Source of the DNA: Oscillibacter faecalis_A
GTDB taxonomy: Bacteria; Bacillota; Clostridia; Oscillospirales; Oscillospiraceae
Direction: 5' to 3'
Length of the DNA: 64,000 nt
NCBI RefSeq assembly: GCF_029218125.1
Contig: NZ_JARFXX010000002.1
Coordinates: 62,001 to 126,000 of the forward strand
Part shown: positions 25,301-34,098 of the stretch, one piece after another
Position numbering within the stretch: position 1 is the first letter of the stretch
Layout of the letters: each line of letters opens with the position of its first letter
Program-made: the position numbers and the translations under genes
Notes under the pieces: model-generated
Told to the model about the DNA's origin: nothing
What the model saw: the letters and a program-made list of their open reading frames with translations, nothing else
The model's database searches: none

Positions 25301-27127
25301 TTACTGTACGCTCCGGCCGGAGGTTTCCGGTACGGACTGGGTGATGGGCAGCTCCAGACGGACTGTAGTGCCCGGCCCCTCGTGGGGGGCAAGGGTGATG
25401 GTGCCGTGGTGCCGCTGGACGATCTCCTTTGCAATGGAGAGGCCGAGGCCGGTGCCGCCGGATTCTCTCGATCGGGCCTTGTCCACCCGGTAAAAGCGGT
25501 CAAAAATGCGGTCGCGGTCTTTTTCCAGGATACCGATACCGTCATCGCAGACCTCCATCCAGACGGTGTCTGCCCCGGCACCGGCAGTGACGCGGATATG
25601 GCCGCCATCGGGGGTATATTTGATGGCGTTGCCGAGAATGTTCATCATGACCTGCTCCAAGCGGCTGCGGTCGCCCATGACCAGAGGTAGCTCACCCTCC
25701 GGCGCGTAGGTCAGCTCATGGCCCCGCTGCTTGGCGTTAAGACTGTTGGAGCGGACAACGCTCTCGATGGCATCCCCGAAGGGGAAACGGGTGAATACCA
25801 TGTCGGCCCGGCCCCCGTCCAACCGGCTCAGTGTCAAAAGGTCCTGCACGATATGGGTCATGCGGTCCGTTTCCGTGATGATAATGTCAAGGAAGCTGTT
25901 TTCCATGTCCCGGGGAAGATCGTCACCGGCATCCCGGATGGTCTCGGCATAGCTGCGGACATTGGTAAGCGGGGTACGCAGTTCATGGGACACATTGGCG
26001 ACAAATTCCTTCCGCCGCTCCTCATTGCGGTGCTGCTCCGTGACGTCATGGAGCAGAATCAAAACGCCGCCCTGAGCCTGATCGGAAAAGGGCGTCAGGT
26101 AAAGCGCGAGCGTCCGGTCGCCCACCACCAGCTCGTCCTCAATGTAATTGGGCTTCTGCAGGGCCAGCACCTTGTCAAAGGGATGCAGGTCCCCCAGCAG
26201 CTCCTCATAGGTGCAGCTCTCGTCAATATCCCGGTGCAGCAGCTCCGTGGCGGCGGGGTTGCAGTGAATGAGATGCCCCTCGCGGTCAAAAGCCACCACA
26301 CCGTCCGTCATGTGGAGGAACAGCGTATCCAGCTTGTTGCGCTCGTTTTCCACGGCGGCCAGCGTTGATTGCAGCACGCCGGCCATTTCGTTGAACGTGC
26401 CGGTGAGAATGCCGATTTCGTCCGTGGACTCCACCGGCAGTTCGCTGCCGAAGTCTCCGGCAGCCACCCGCTCCGCGCCGACGGTCAGCTTTTCAATGGG
26501 GCCTACCATGGTTTTCGAGAGCAGGAAGCTCAGCAGCACGGAGATGAGAAGCCCGATGAACAGCGCCTGCATAATGATCTGGAACAGTTGGTTGTTCAGC
26601 TCGGAGACTGTGTCCTTATTGTCTAAAATGTAAATGATATAGGCGTTGTCCCCGCCGAAAATGGGAATGGCAACGTCCATGTAATCTGCGGAAATATTGC
26701 TCTCGTCACCGACGGTGGCGCTGTCCGCCTGCGCTACGGCATTCCGGGCAGTCAGCAGATTGGCGGACTGCTCCCGGGGCAGGGCGGCGGCATCGGAGCT
26801 GCCCACAAGATAGGTGCCGGAGGTCCCGTCCAGCACATAGTAATTGCGGGTACGGTAGTCAATGCCCAGCATACCGGCATTGACCTCTAAAATTTCCTGA
26901 ATGCGGTCGGCACCGTCCGGCTGTCCGGCGGCGCTGCGGAGGTCGGCCACAAATGCCTTTCGGTCTGCGCCGAAAGCGCTGCTCATCTGCTGATAAAAGC
27001 TGTCGATATAAAAGCTGGTGACACTGGTGGTCAAAAACGCGCCCACCACCGCCATCAGCGATGTGATGAGCAGCAGGAGAATCAGCGTCAGCTTGATATG
27101 GAGACTGCGGAACAAACGGTTCACCAC
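25301..27127 (-). CDS. walK: WalK sensor histidine kinase
   Basis: The 608-residue kinase controls cell-wall homeostasis together with WalR. Domains in order: TM1 (about 12-34), extracellular PAS/Cache-like domain (35-180), TM2 (183-204), HAMP (205-258), PAS (262-365), HisKA with phospho-acceptor His at about 382 in ANVSHELRTPL, and HATPase with N-box NILGNAIKYTPDGG and G-boxes DDGIGI and GTGLGLSI. The 608-residue length matches WalK of Firmicutes. The start is GTG. GGAAAG lies very close to it, so a start a codon later is possible. Fluoroquinolone-type or zinc ligands in the PAS domain cannot be judged from sequence alone. Confidence 0.93.
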   Translation of the reverse strand: MVNRLFRSLHIKLTLILLLLITSLMAVVGAFLTTSVTSFYIDSFYQQMSSAFGADRKAFVADLRSAAGQPDGADRIQEILEVNAGMLGIDYRTRNYYVLDGTSGTYLVGSSDAAALPREQSANLLTARNAVAQADSATVGDESNISADYMDVAIPIFGGDNAYIIYILDNKDTVSELNNQLFQIIMQALFIGLLISVLLSFLLSKTMVGPIEKLTVGAERVAAGDFGSELPVESTDEIGILTGTFNEMAGVLQSTLAAVENERNKLDTLFLHMTDGVVAFDREGHLIHCNPAATELLHRDIDESCTYEELLGDLHPFDKVLALQKPNYIEDELVVGDRTLALYLTPFSDQAQGGVLILLHDVTEQHRNEERRKEFVANVSHELRTPLTNVRSYAETIRDAGDDLPRDMENSFLDIIITETDRMTHIVQDLLTLSRLDGGRADMVFTRFPFGDAIESVVRSNSLNAKQRGHELTYAPEGELPLVMGDRSRLEQVMMNILGNAIKYTPDGGHIRVTAGAGADTVWMEVCDDGIGILEKDRDRIFDRFYRVDKARSRESGGTGLGLSIAKEIVQRHHGTITLAPHEGPGTTVRLELPITQSVPETSGRSVQ

Positions 27128-27196
27128 CCTTTCCGTGGGGACTGCCCGCCGTGGGGCGGCGTGTCCTCACCGGGAGAAAAATTGAAAGCGGCAGAC

Positions 27197-27919
27197 TCAG
27201 ACCGCGAAATAGTAGCCCACGCCCCGGCGGGTCAGAATGTACTTGGGATTGGCGGGGTTCGTTTCGATTTTCTCCCGCAGCCGCCGGACGGTGACGTCCA
27301 CCGTCCGCTGGTCATCGCCCACGTAGCCGTAATTCCAGACCTGCTCCATCAGGTCGATGCGGGAGTAGACCTTGTTGGGGTGGCTGGCAAGGAAAGTCAA
27401 AAGCTCATATTCCCGGGTGGTCAGCTCCAGAGGTGTACCATCCCGGAAAACCTGATGGCTGTCCGTGTTGATGGAGAGCCCGCCGGTCACCGGCATGGCC
27501 GTTTCGGCGGCGCTGGCGGAAGCGGCGGCGTTCATGGCCGTGCGGCGGATGTTGGCTCCCACCCGGGCGATGAGCTCCCGCATGGAAAAGGGCTTGGTGA
27601 TGTAATCGTCGGCGCCGATCTCCAGCCCCAGCACCTTGTCGGCCTCCTCCTCCCGGGCGGTGAGGATGATGACCGGCACATTGTTGCCCTCGTCCCGCAG
27701 GGTGCGGCAGACGTCAAAGCCGATCATCTTCGGCAGCATCACATCCAGCAGGATGATGTCCGGATTTTCACTCCGGGCCTTTTCCAGACCGTCCGCCCCG
27801 TCATAGGCTTCCACAGTGCGGTAGCCCTCCCGCTGGAGATTAAAGCGCAGAATGTCCACAATATTTTTTTCGTCCTCCACGATCAGAACGGTTTTTTGCT
27901 GTTCAGCCTTCTGTTCCAT
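27197..27919 (-). CDS. walR: WalR response regulator (OmpR family)
   Basis: The 240-residue protein has a receiver domain (about 10-125, LIVEDEKNIVDIL, phospho-acceptor Asp in IILLDVMLPKM, Lys in ADDYITKPF). A short Ala-rich linker (about 130-150) leads to a winged-helix OmpR domain (about 150-238: LTTREYELLTFLASHPNKVYSR, then VDVTVRRLREKIE). It binds wall-metabolism promoters when phosphorylated by WalK. ATG is preceded by GGGAGG. It lies 12 bases downstream of the nudix gene. Confidence 0.95.
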   Translation of the reverse strand: MEQKAEQQKTVLIVEDEKNIVDILRFNLQREGYRTVEAYDGADGLEKARSENPDIILLDVMLPKMIGFDVCRTLRDEGNNVPVIILTAREEEADKVLGLEIGADDYITKPFSMRELIARVGANIRRTAMNAAASASAAETAMPVTGGLSINTDSHQVFRDGTPLELTTREYELLTFLASHPNKVYSRIDLMEQVWNYGYVGDDQRTVDVTVRRLREKIETNPANPKYILTRRGVGYYFAV

Positions 27920-27931
27920 GTTGTCCTCCCA

Positions 27932-28480
27932 TTACAGATTCAGCAGCACCTTGGCCCGCAGCACGGCGGCCACGGTTTTGCCATCGTCGATCTCTCCGTT
28001 GACGCAGCGGTGCACCAGCTCGTCAAAGGGAACGCGCTCCACATTGAGAAATTCGTCCGTGTCCAAATGCTGCGGGCCAAAGGTCAAATCCCTGGCTAAA
28101 AACAGGTGTAATGTCTCCCCGTAGCAGCCGGGGGCCGGAATCATGCGGCCAAGCGGCAGGAGCGTACCCGGCTCGGCGCCTGTTTCCTCCTTCAGCTCCC
28201 GCAGTGCGCCGGTGACGGGGTCTTCGCCGGGATCCAGCTTTCCGGCGGGCAGCTCCGCCATGACCCTGCCAAACACATAGCGGTACTGCCAGACTACCAG
28301 TGCGCGGTTTTCCTCGTCCAGCGCCAGCACGGCCGCACCGTCCACATGGTCCACAACCTCCCGCACGGCCTCCCTGCCGTTGGGCAGTCGGACATCATCA
28401 ATATGCAGCTTGAGAATTTTTCCGGTGTATATATCTGTTTGCCGGAGCTTGACCTCCGTCAGATTTTCAGGCATCTTCAC
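27932..28480 (-). CDS. ADP-ribose pyrophosphatase-type nudix hydrolase
   Basis: The 182-residue enzyme has a full nudix box, GKLDPGEDPVTGALRELKEETG (written to twenty residues: GKLDPGEDPVTGALRELKEE), about residues 90-112, preceded by VWQYRYVFGRVMAELPAG, the ADP-ribose pyrophosphatase (NudF) subfamily hallmark. It cleaves ADP-ribose to AMP and ribose-5-phosphate. I chose GTG 28480, with AGAGGT seven bases upstream. Longer readings lack a site. It opens the walRK operon and has its own promoter. Confidence 0.88.
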   Translation of the reverse strand: MKMPENLTEVKLRQTDIYTGKILKLHIDDVRLPNGREAVREVVDHVDGAAVLALDEENRALVVWQYRYVFGRVMAELPAGKLDPGEDPVTGALRELKEETGAEPGTLLPLGRMIPAPGCYGETLHLFLARDLTFGPQHLDTDEFLNVERVPFDELVHRCVNGEIDDGKTVAAVLRAKVLLNL

Positions 28481-28533
28481 GGTGCTGACCTCTGCTTTCC
28501 GGGCAAACGCCCATCTATATTTCATCACCTTAT

Positions 28534-28562
28534 AGTATAGCACGAAATCGTGCAAAAGCAAA
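28534..28562 (-). promoter_or_regulatory. Promoter of nudix-walRK operon with palindrome in the spacer
   Basis: On the minus strand TTTGCT (complement of 28557-28562), 17 bases, TATACT (complement of 28534-28539). A perfect 14-base palindrome GCACGATTTCGTGC (28540-28553) fills the spacer, a natural repressor site. No regulator gene can be assigned. Confidence 0.6.
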
Positions 28563-28765
28563 GAGGAACATCTGACTTACCGGACGGAGGGTAGGAATCG
28601 GTGCCGAAAAACAGAAAGCTCTTTGCAAAAAAGCGCGGCGCGGCTATGACCTATGACAAAGCGATTTTCCAAGGCAGTGCATTTGTGTCGCAGCACGCTT
28701 TAGGGGCAAAAGAAATGCGGGGTCAGGCACGCCCGCCGGGGAATTACTTTGTCATCAAAAATCTG

Positions 28766-28794
28766 CTGAAAAAGTATGTTTTTTCCGATATAAT
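28766..28794 (+). promoter_or_regulatory. Promoter of the c-di-GMP riboswitch leader
   Basis: CTGAAA (28766-28771), 17 bases, TATAAT (28789-28794) gives a transcript start near 28801, roughly 90 bases before the aptamer. The leader between (28801-28887) has a stem CCCCGCTGG/CAGCGAGCAGGGG-like fold of unknown role. Confidence 0.6.
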
Positions 28795-28887
28795 ACACTG
28801 AGCATCACAAGACGTACCGAGAAAGGCATATCCCCCGCTGGATAGACAGCGAGCAGGGGCAGCCGTTTTTCGCCCTGCGCGGAGACG

Positions 28888-28980
28888 GAAAATGAATATG
28901 GGCAAAGCGGTCAAAAGGCCGTGACGCAAAGCTATAGGGCCTGTAAAATGGCAGATAGTTATGAGAATCACACAGGCACC
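28888..28980 (+). promoter_or_regulatory. Cyclic-di-GMP-I (GEMM-I) riboswitch
   Basis: The conserved aptamer core is readable in order: GGGCAAA, a GNRA-like AAAA-capped helix CGG/CCG, the GACGCAAAGC motif, TATAGGGCCT and GGCAGATAGTTA. This order and spacing define GEMM-I. Immediately after, 28976-29003 form a hairpin (GCACC...GGTGC with inner TATGGA/TCCATA) ending 27 bases before the GTG start. The hairpin shares its left arm with the aptamer 3' end, so ligand binding could control access to the ribosome site. It regulates the broken sensor kinase at 29030. Confidence 0.88.
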
Positions 28981-29029
28981 TTATGGATATTTCCATAGGG
29001 TGCTATACTTATTCAGGAGGGTAGGACCC

Positions 29030-31324
29030 GTGAGAAAAAAGTGCATTGCGGTCATGAGCCTGCTGCTCATGCTCGTATCCCTGTGTCCCATTCGGGCCGA
29101 TGCTATGGAGCGGCTGGACACGCCGGATTATAAGGTGGCATTTTACGCCTTTGACTGCTACCATATTCAAGATAAAAACGGCAAGCGCTCCGGCTATGGC
29201 TACGAGATGATGCAGGGAATCTCCAAATATCTGCAATGCACCTTTTCCTATGTGGGCTACGATAAGACCGCTTCCAAATGTGAGGCCATGCTGCGAAACG
29301 GCGAGCTGGATATTTACACGGCGGCCCGGCGAACGGCAAAGCGGGAGGCAAAATTCGCCTTTTCTACCCATCCGGCCATTACTTCATCTACCTGCATGAA
29401 CATCAAGGTGGGCAATGAGCGAATCGTAGCAGGGGACTACAGGACTTACAACGGGATTCGGGTTGGCTTTCTGCGGCGGCATACCTACAACGGCGTGTTT
29501 TTGGATTTCGTGAAGGAAAAGGGCTTTGACTGCGACATCATTTATTATGAAACGCCCACGGAGTTGTCCAACGCGCTGGTCAACGATGAGGTGGACGCCC
29601 TTGTCAACAGCTATATCCGTATTCCGGAGGACGAGCAGACCATTGAAAATTTCGGCGAGATGCCCTATTACATCATGGCGCGCAAGGAGGATCAGGCGCT
29701 GATCGACCGGCTGGACGATGCCATCGACAGCATGAATGTGGAGACGCCCAACTGGCGGACGGAGTTTTATAATAAATACTACGGCTCTGAGGAGAATAAC
29801 CGGGAGCTGACAGAAGCGGAGCAAACGCTGCTGAAGAAAATGCAGGATGGCGGCGAGCCGATTCGCGCAGTCATGAACCCGGACGCCAATCCCTATTTAT
29901 GGTATGAAAACGGTGAGGCCTGCGGCATTGCGGCAGATATTTTCCGGGCAACAGCAGAGGCGTTGGAGCTGCCCTATGAGATCGTGCCGGTGGCATCGAA
30001 AGAGGAATATGAGGCCCTTGTCGAAGCCGGTGATGTGGATATCTGGATGGATATGAGCGGCGGCAACGAGGATGAGACCGGCTGCCGCTACAGGCTTACG
30101 GAGCCATACCTGTCAACAACCGTGTCCGTCCTGCGCGTTCGCGGCGCATCGGAAAAAATCGAAAGACTCGTGGCGGATGACGAGCATATCTCCGTGCGGG
30201 AGATCGTTTCAAGCGTATGGCCTGACATGGAGTTTACCGTGGTCGGCACGGCGGAGAAATGCGCGCAGCAGGTCCTCGCCGGCGAGGCGGACGCCGCGCT
30301 GCTTATGACCTATACGGCCCAGCGGCTTGCGCGGGATGATCTGCAGAACCGACTGCGGGTGGATATCGTGCCGGGGGCCGTGCTGGAGCTGAGCATGGGC
30401 GTCAACGCCAATGACAGCACTCATTTTTACGGCTCGTGGGAAAAGACGCTGGCGGGTGTCGCCGACGGCATCAGCGCGGAGATCGTGCAGAAATATCTGG
30501 AACAAACCGCCATACCGACGCTGGCGGAGTATCTCTTTGACTATCCCATTTATCTTGCGGTCGTGTCCTCCACCATTATTCTGCTGGTATTGATGGCGGC
30601 GCTGTATATCCAGTCCTCCCGCAGCAAAAAGCGGCAGGAGAAAATATCCGGGGAGCTTGCGGCGGCGCTGGAAAGGACCGAGGAGGCCACCACGGCCAAG
30701 CAGGACTTTTTCTCTAAAATGAGCCATGACATCCGAACGCCCCTCAATGTGGTCCTCGGCATGACGCAGATCGCTCAGAAATATAAAAATGACCCGGAGA
30801 AGCTGGAAAGCGCCCTGAACAATGTGACGAAAGAGGGCAACTACCTGCTGATGCTCATTAACTCCATTTTGGATGTGAACCAGTTGGAGCACGGTATGGT
30901 GTAGCTTGTTAAGCAGCCCTTTGACCCGGCGGCCTGTCTGCGGGAAAGCGCGGATATGCTCCACTCCCTTGCCGAAAAAAGGGGACAGCAGCTCACCGTA
31001 CAGTGTGAGTGTACCGACCGCGTGGTGATGGGCGATGAAAACCGCCTCAAACAGATTCTTATCAACATTATCTCCAATGCCATCAAATACACGGATATCG
31101 GCGGGCATATCGCCCTGCGGCTGGAGAGCCTGCCGGAGTACCGCTATGCTGACTTCGAGGAACTGACACCTGCTATGCTCCGTGACCTGATTGAGAAGAT
31201 CATCGTTCATGAGGGCGATAAGAGCAGCGGACACCGGGAACAGCGAATTGAAATCTACTACACCTTTATCGGTGCGGCAGAAAGTTTGCAAATCATTGTA
31301 AAACACAAGAAAAAAGCAGCGTAA
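29030..31324 (+). pseudogene. Broken PBP-type hybrid sensor histidine kinase fused to a serine-recombinase tail
   Basis: From GTG 29030 (AGGAGG nine bases upstream) the frame encodes a signal/TM segment, two periplasmic-binding-type domains (about 25-275 and 285-510), a TM (YLAVVSSTIILLVLMAALYI, about 515-535) and HisKA (FFSKMSHDIRTPLNVVLG). A TAG at 30902-30904 then stops it. The same frame continues with the kinase (LVKQPFD..., MGDENRLKQILINIISNAIKY), so TAG probably replaced GAG. At about 31125-31150 the ATPase domain, before its G-boxes, turns into ELTPAMLRDLIEKIIVHEGD and KSSGHREQRIEIYYTFIG, the C-terminal DUF4368 end of TnpX-type large serine recombinases. The kinase cannot be active as written. 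Confidence 0.88.
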
Positions 31325-31349
31325 CATACAAAGTACATTACGCTGCTTC
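31314..31349 (+). terminator. Hairpin after the chimeric pseudogene
   Basis: AAGCAGCGTAA (31314-31324) pairs with TTACGCTGCTT (31338-31348). It lies over the stop codon of the recombinase-derived tail and probably came with the mobile element. Confidence 0.65.
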
Positions 31350-31408
31350 TCTCATCAGTTAAAAAACTTCCTTGTTGACATTACGCTAAAACCTCTGTCC
31401 CGCTTTTT

Positions 31409-32299
31409 TTACTTATGTACGCTCTTTCCCAAAACGTCCGATACGTCCGAGATAGTGATAAAGGCGTTGGGGTCGATGGAAGTCACAATGGATTTCAGCC
31501 GTGCGATCTGGAAGCGATTTACTACAAAGTAGATGATGGTCTGCTCCTGTCCGGAGTAAAAGCCTCGGGCGTCAATGTGGGTGATGCCCCGGCCGAAGGC
31601 CTCCGACAGCGCCGCGCTGATGGCAGTTTCCTGATTGGTGACGATCATGGCGGACTTGGCCTTGTCAAGACCCTCCACAATGAAGTCCACCGCCTTGATA
31701 GCCACGCAGTAGGTCACGATGGAATACAGCGGCAGCACCCAGCTTTTGAAAATACAGCCGATGGCGATGTAGAGCAGCACGTTGTAGATCATCACGAACG
31801 TCCCCACTGTCAAACCAAGCCCCTTGGCAAAGATGACCGCCATGACCTCAACGCCGTCAATGGCACCGCCGAAGCGGATGGTCATACCGCTGCCGATGCC
31901 GGAAATCAGCCCGCCGAACAGGGCGCACAGCAGCAGATCCTTCCCCGCAAAGGGCGAGGCAGTGGAAACGTCGATAGGGAGGACGTTGGTAATGAGATAC
32001 GATGCGCCGGAGTACACCAGCACCGCCCAGAGGGAGTACACCGTAAAGACCGTGCCCTGCTTCCGCCAGCCGAACAGAAACAGCGGCGTATTCAGCAGCA
32101 GAAGAAACAGCGACAGGGTGTACCGCTCCGGCGTGATCTGCCAGAGCAGCATGGAGGTGCCGGAAATGCCGCTGTCGTACAGGTGCACCGGGGCCAAAAA
32201 CATGGTGACGCCGATGGCGTTGATGATACCGGCGGCCAACAGCAGTGCAAAGGAGGACCAACGCAGTCCGTCAGTCAGGGTGCGGAGCTTTTTTTTCAT
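31409..32299 (-). CDS. YitT-family membrane protein (2)
   Basis: The 296-residue protein starts MKKKLRTLTDGLRW with GAGGGG four bases upstream. It has five or six TM segments (about 18-205), including the family core SGIGSGMTIRFGGAIDGVEV, then a DUF2179 domain (about 215-290: AISAALSEAFGRGITHIDARG, QEQTIIYFVVNRFQIARL). It is a paralogue of the protein at 17418 with the same length and layout. Function not established. Confidence 0.87.
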   Translation of the reverse strand: MKKKLRTLTDGLRWSSFALLLAAGIINAIGVTMFLAPVHLYDSGISGTSMLLWQITPERYTLSLFLLLLNTPLFLFGWRKQGTVFTVYSLWAVLVYSGASYLITNVLPIDVSTASPFAGKDLLLCALFGGLISGIGSGMTIRFGGAIDGVEVMAVIFAKGLGLTVGTFVMIYNVLLYIAIGCIFKSWVLPLYSIVTYCVAIKAVDFIVEGLDKAKSAMIVTNQETAISAALSEAFGRGITHIDARGFYSGQEQTIIYFVVNRFQIARLKSIVTSIDPNAFITISDVSDVLGKSVHK

Positions 32300-32379
32300 G
32301 GGACCCCTCACTTTTCGTTTTTTCCATTATACCATATTCCACAGGTGTGTGACCAGAACGAGGACGTTAAGGTCCCGAT

Positions 32380-32419
32380 AAAAAAGGTTCCGGCGTCCGC
32401 GGACGCCGGAACCTTTTTT
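32380..32419. terminator. Strong terminator after the anti-sigma gene
   Basis: A 13-bp perfect GC-rich inverted repeat GGTTCCGGCGTCC (32386-32398 with 32401-32413) has a GC loop and A/T runs on both sides, so it works in either direction. It lies at the stop codon of the leftward anti-sigma gene. Confidence 0.92.
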
Positions 32420-33491
32420 ATGATTGGACTTGAGGTGTATACGCACCCAGTTCAATGGCCCACCACATAGCATCATACAGCTGATCCAGATCGGCACAGG
32501 AATCCCCGTAGTCCTTCACGCTGGCATAGAGGGGACAGTCCTTTTGATTCAAAAACCGTTCATTGTAGGCAGAAATGATTTGAGGCAGAGCCTGATTCAG
32601 TTCCTCCACCGTCAGCACATAGGACCAGGACTGGTCATTGCCGCCCTGAAAGGCACATTCGATCTCGTCCAGGTTGCCGATGGCAACCAATGTTGCCGCC
32701 ATATCCTGAAAGATGTCTTTGGTGCCGCTTTCCATCCCTTCCGGGGTAAAAGAGCTGGAATAGCGCAGGGTCAGCCGGTAGGGCTGGGCAGAGGTCTGCA
32801 ATTCCATGGTGTAGTCACCCCACAAGTTGAATCTTGCGACACTGACTACCCGCCCCACGGCGGGGGCATTGCCCACATAGGGCGTCTTGGCTTGATAGAC
32901 ACGGTCGATCTGCGGGGAAATCATGACACCGCCCTGCCAGACCAACTGATTTGACACCCAGACCTCCCGCACACCGTTCAGCAAAATATGCTCCCAATGA
33001 TCCGATGTATCATGGAAAACCGAGGGGAGAACCTTTCGCGCGCTGACACGGACAATGCCGTTTTCATTGGTCACGTTCCAGTTACAGTAGGCCGTGTCCA
33101 GAAACTCGGAATAGAAGCGGATGTCCAGCTGATTCGGCACGTTTGTGTAAGCCATCCAGTTGGGATTTTCCCAGTTGTCCCAGATGGCAGGCGAGCCGAT
33201 CAGAAATAGCTTGGCCGCAATTCCCAGCGCTAAAATTAGAACGGTAACGGCCACTGCTATCATGACCCGCCGCCGCCCCCGGCGCCGGACTTTTTTGAGA
33301 TAATCGACTTCCTTGACCTCCTCCGGCGCGCCGGGGACGTCCCTGCTTGCAAGCTCAGCTCGGAGCCGCTCGCAGTCCGCACAGTCCGACAGATGGCGCT
33401 CCACCGCCTCGTTGGTCTCCGGCGCGGTCAGCCCCTCTACATAGGAGGGCAGAAGGTCCCGCACCACCCCGCAGGTCAAATCATTCTTCAT
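32418..33491 (-). CDS. Anti-sigma factor with zinc-finger (zf-HC2) domain
   Basis: The 357-residue single-pass membrane protein has an N-terminal zf-HC2/RsiW-like domain (about 1-45) with CGVVRDLLPSYVEGL and the zinc ligands HLSDCADC. A basic stretch KKVRRRGRRR, a TM (about 77-97, VMIAVAVTVLILALGIAA) and a large outside domain with the SSFTPEGMES and DLDQLYDAMWWAIELG regions follow. It would hold the ECF sigma factor at the membrane. ATG 33491 overlaps the sigma stop by eleven bases, with AGGAGG eight bases upstream. The signal sensed is unknown. Confidence 0.88.
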   Translation of the reverse strand: MKNDLTCGVVRDLLPSYVEGLTAPETNEAVERHLSDCADCERLRAELASRDVPGAPEEVKEVDYLKKVRRRGRRRVMIAVAVTVLILALGIAAKLFLIGSPAIWDNWENPNWMAYTNVPNQLDIRFYSEFLDTAYCNWNVTNENGIVRVSARKVLPSVFHDTSDHWEHILLNGVREVWVSNQLVWQGGVMISPQIDRVYQAKTPYVGNAPAVGRVVSVARFNLWGDYTMELQTSAQPYRLTLRYSSSFTPEGMESGTKDIFQDMAATLVAIGNLDEIECAFQGGNDQSWSYVLTVEELNQALPQIISAYNERFLNQKDCPLYASVKDYGDSCADLDQLYDAMWWAIELGAYTPQVQS

Positions 33492-33969
33492 GGTCATTGC
33501 CTCCTTGCCGCAAGCGTTCCTTGCTCCGATAAAACGTCACCCGGGCCCAGTTTTCCGATTTCCACAGCACCTCGCCGATCTCCCGGAAGGACAGCCCGCC
33601 GAAGGCCCGGAGGTAGACCACCTCACGTCCCGGCTCCGGTAATTCATGGACCCGCCGCAGCAGATCTAACTGCCCGGAGCGGCTGACGGCCTCCTCCTCG
33701 GCGGAGGGCACCAGCGGCAGCTCTGCTTCCTCAGGAAGCTCCGTTTCCCGGTTGGCCTTCCGCAAATGCTGATACCACAGGTGCTTGGCGATCTGGCACA
33801 ACCAGACGGACACCTTGCAGCTGCCGTCGAACTGGTCAATAGAGCGCACCGCCTGATAAAAGGTCTCCTGTGTCAGCTCCTCTGCCATTTGGGCGCTGTG
33901 ACATTGGGACAGGAGGAACTTATAAACGGTCTGAGCGTGGCGGCGGTAAACGGCCTCCATATCCTCCAC
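33481..33969 (-). CDS. ECF-family RNA polymerase sigma factor
   Basis: The 162-residue protein has sigma region 2 (about 8-75: YRRHAQTVYKFLLSQCHS, AEELTQETFYQAVRSIDQF and WLCQIAKHLWYQHLRK for -10 recognition) and region 4 (about 105-155: LPEPGREVVYLRAFGGLSF, REIGEVLWKSENWARV). It starts at GTG 33969 with AAAGGAGG seven bases upstream. It is translationally coupled to its anti-sigma factor. An ECF-like promoter sits upstream, which suggests autoregulation. Confidence 0.92.
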   Translation of the reverse strand: MEDMEAVYRRHAQTVYKFLLSQCHSAQMAEELTQETFYQAVRSIDQFDGSCKVSVWLCQIAKHLWYQHLRKANRETELPEEAELPLVPSAEEEAVSRSGQLDLLRRVHELPEPGREVVYLRAFGGLSFREIGEVLWKSENWARVTFYRSKERLRQGGNDHEE

Positions 33970-34000
33970 AGCGGTTCCTCCTTTCCCGGTGTTTTCATAG

Positions 34001-34031
34001 GGTATATCCCCCGGCGGGGCATTTCGTTACA
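34001..34031 (-). promoter_or_regulatory. Possible ECF-type autoregulatory promoter
   Basis: On the minus strand TGTAACG (complement of 34025-34031) resembles the AAC-containing -35 boxes of ECF sigma factors. About 17 bases downstream is ATATACC (complement of 34001-34007). It is placed 32 bases before the sigma start. Confidence 0.4.
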
Positions 34032-34098
34032 CGGCGGTGCAAAAAATTTTGCGGATTGCTTCCGGATAGAAAAAACGGGCCCCCACCGGGACCCATGT

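Noticed and set aside
28601..28801. 66-codon frame before the riboswitch
   Set aside because: It has no ribosome site at its ATG or GTG, runs through the riboswitch promoter and has no family likeness.
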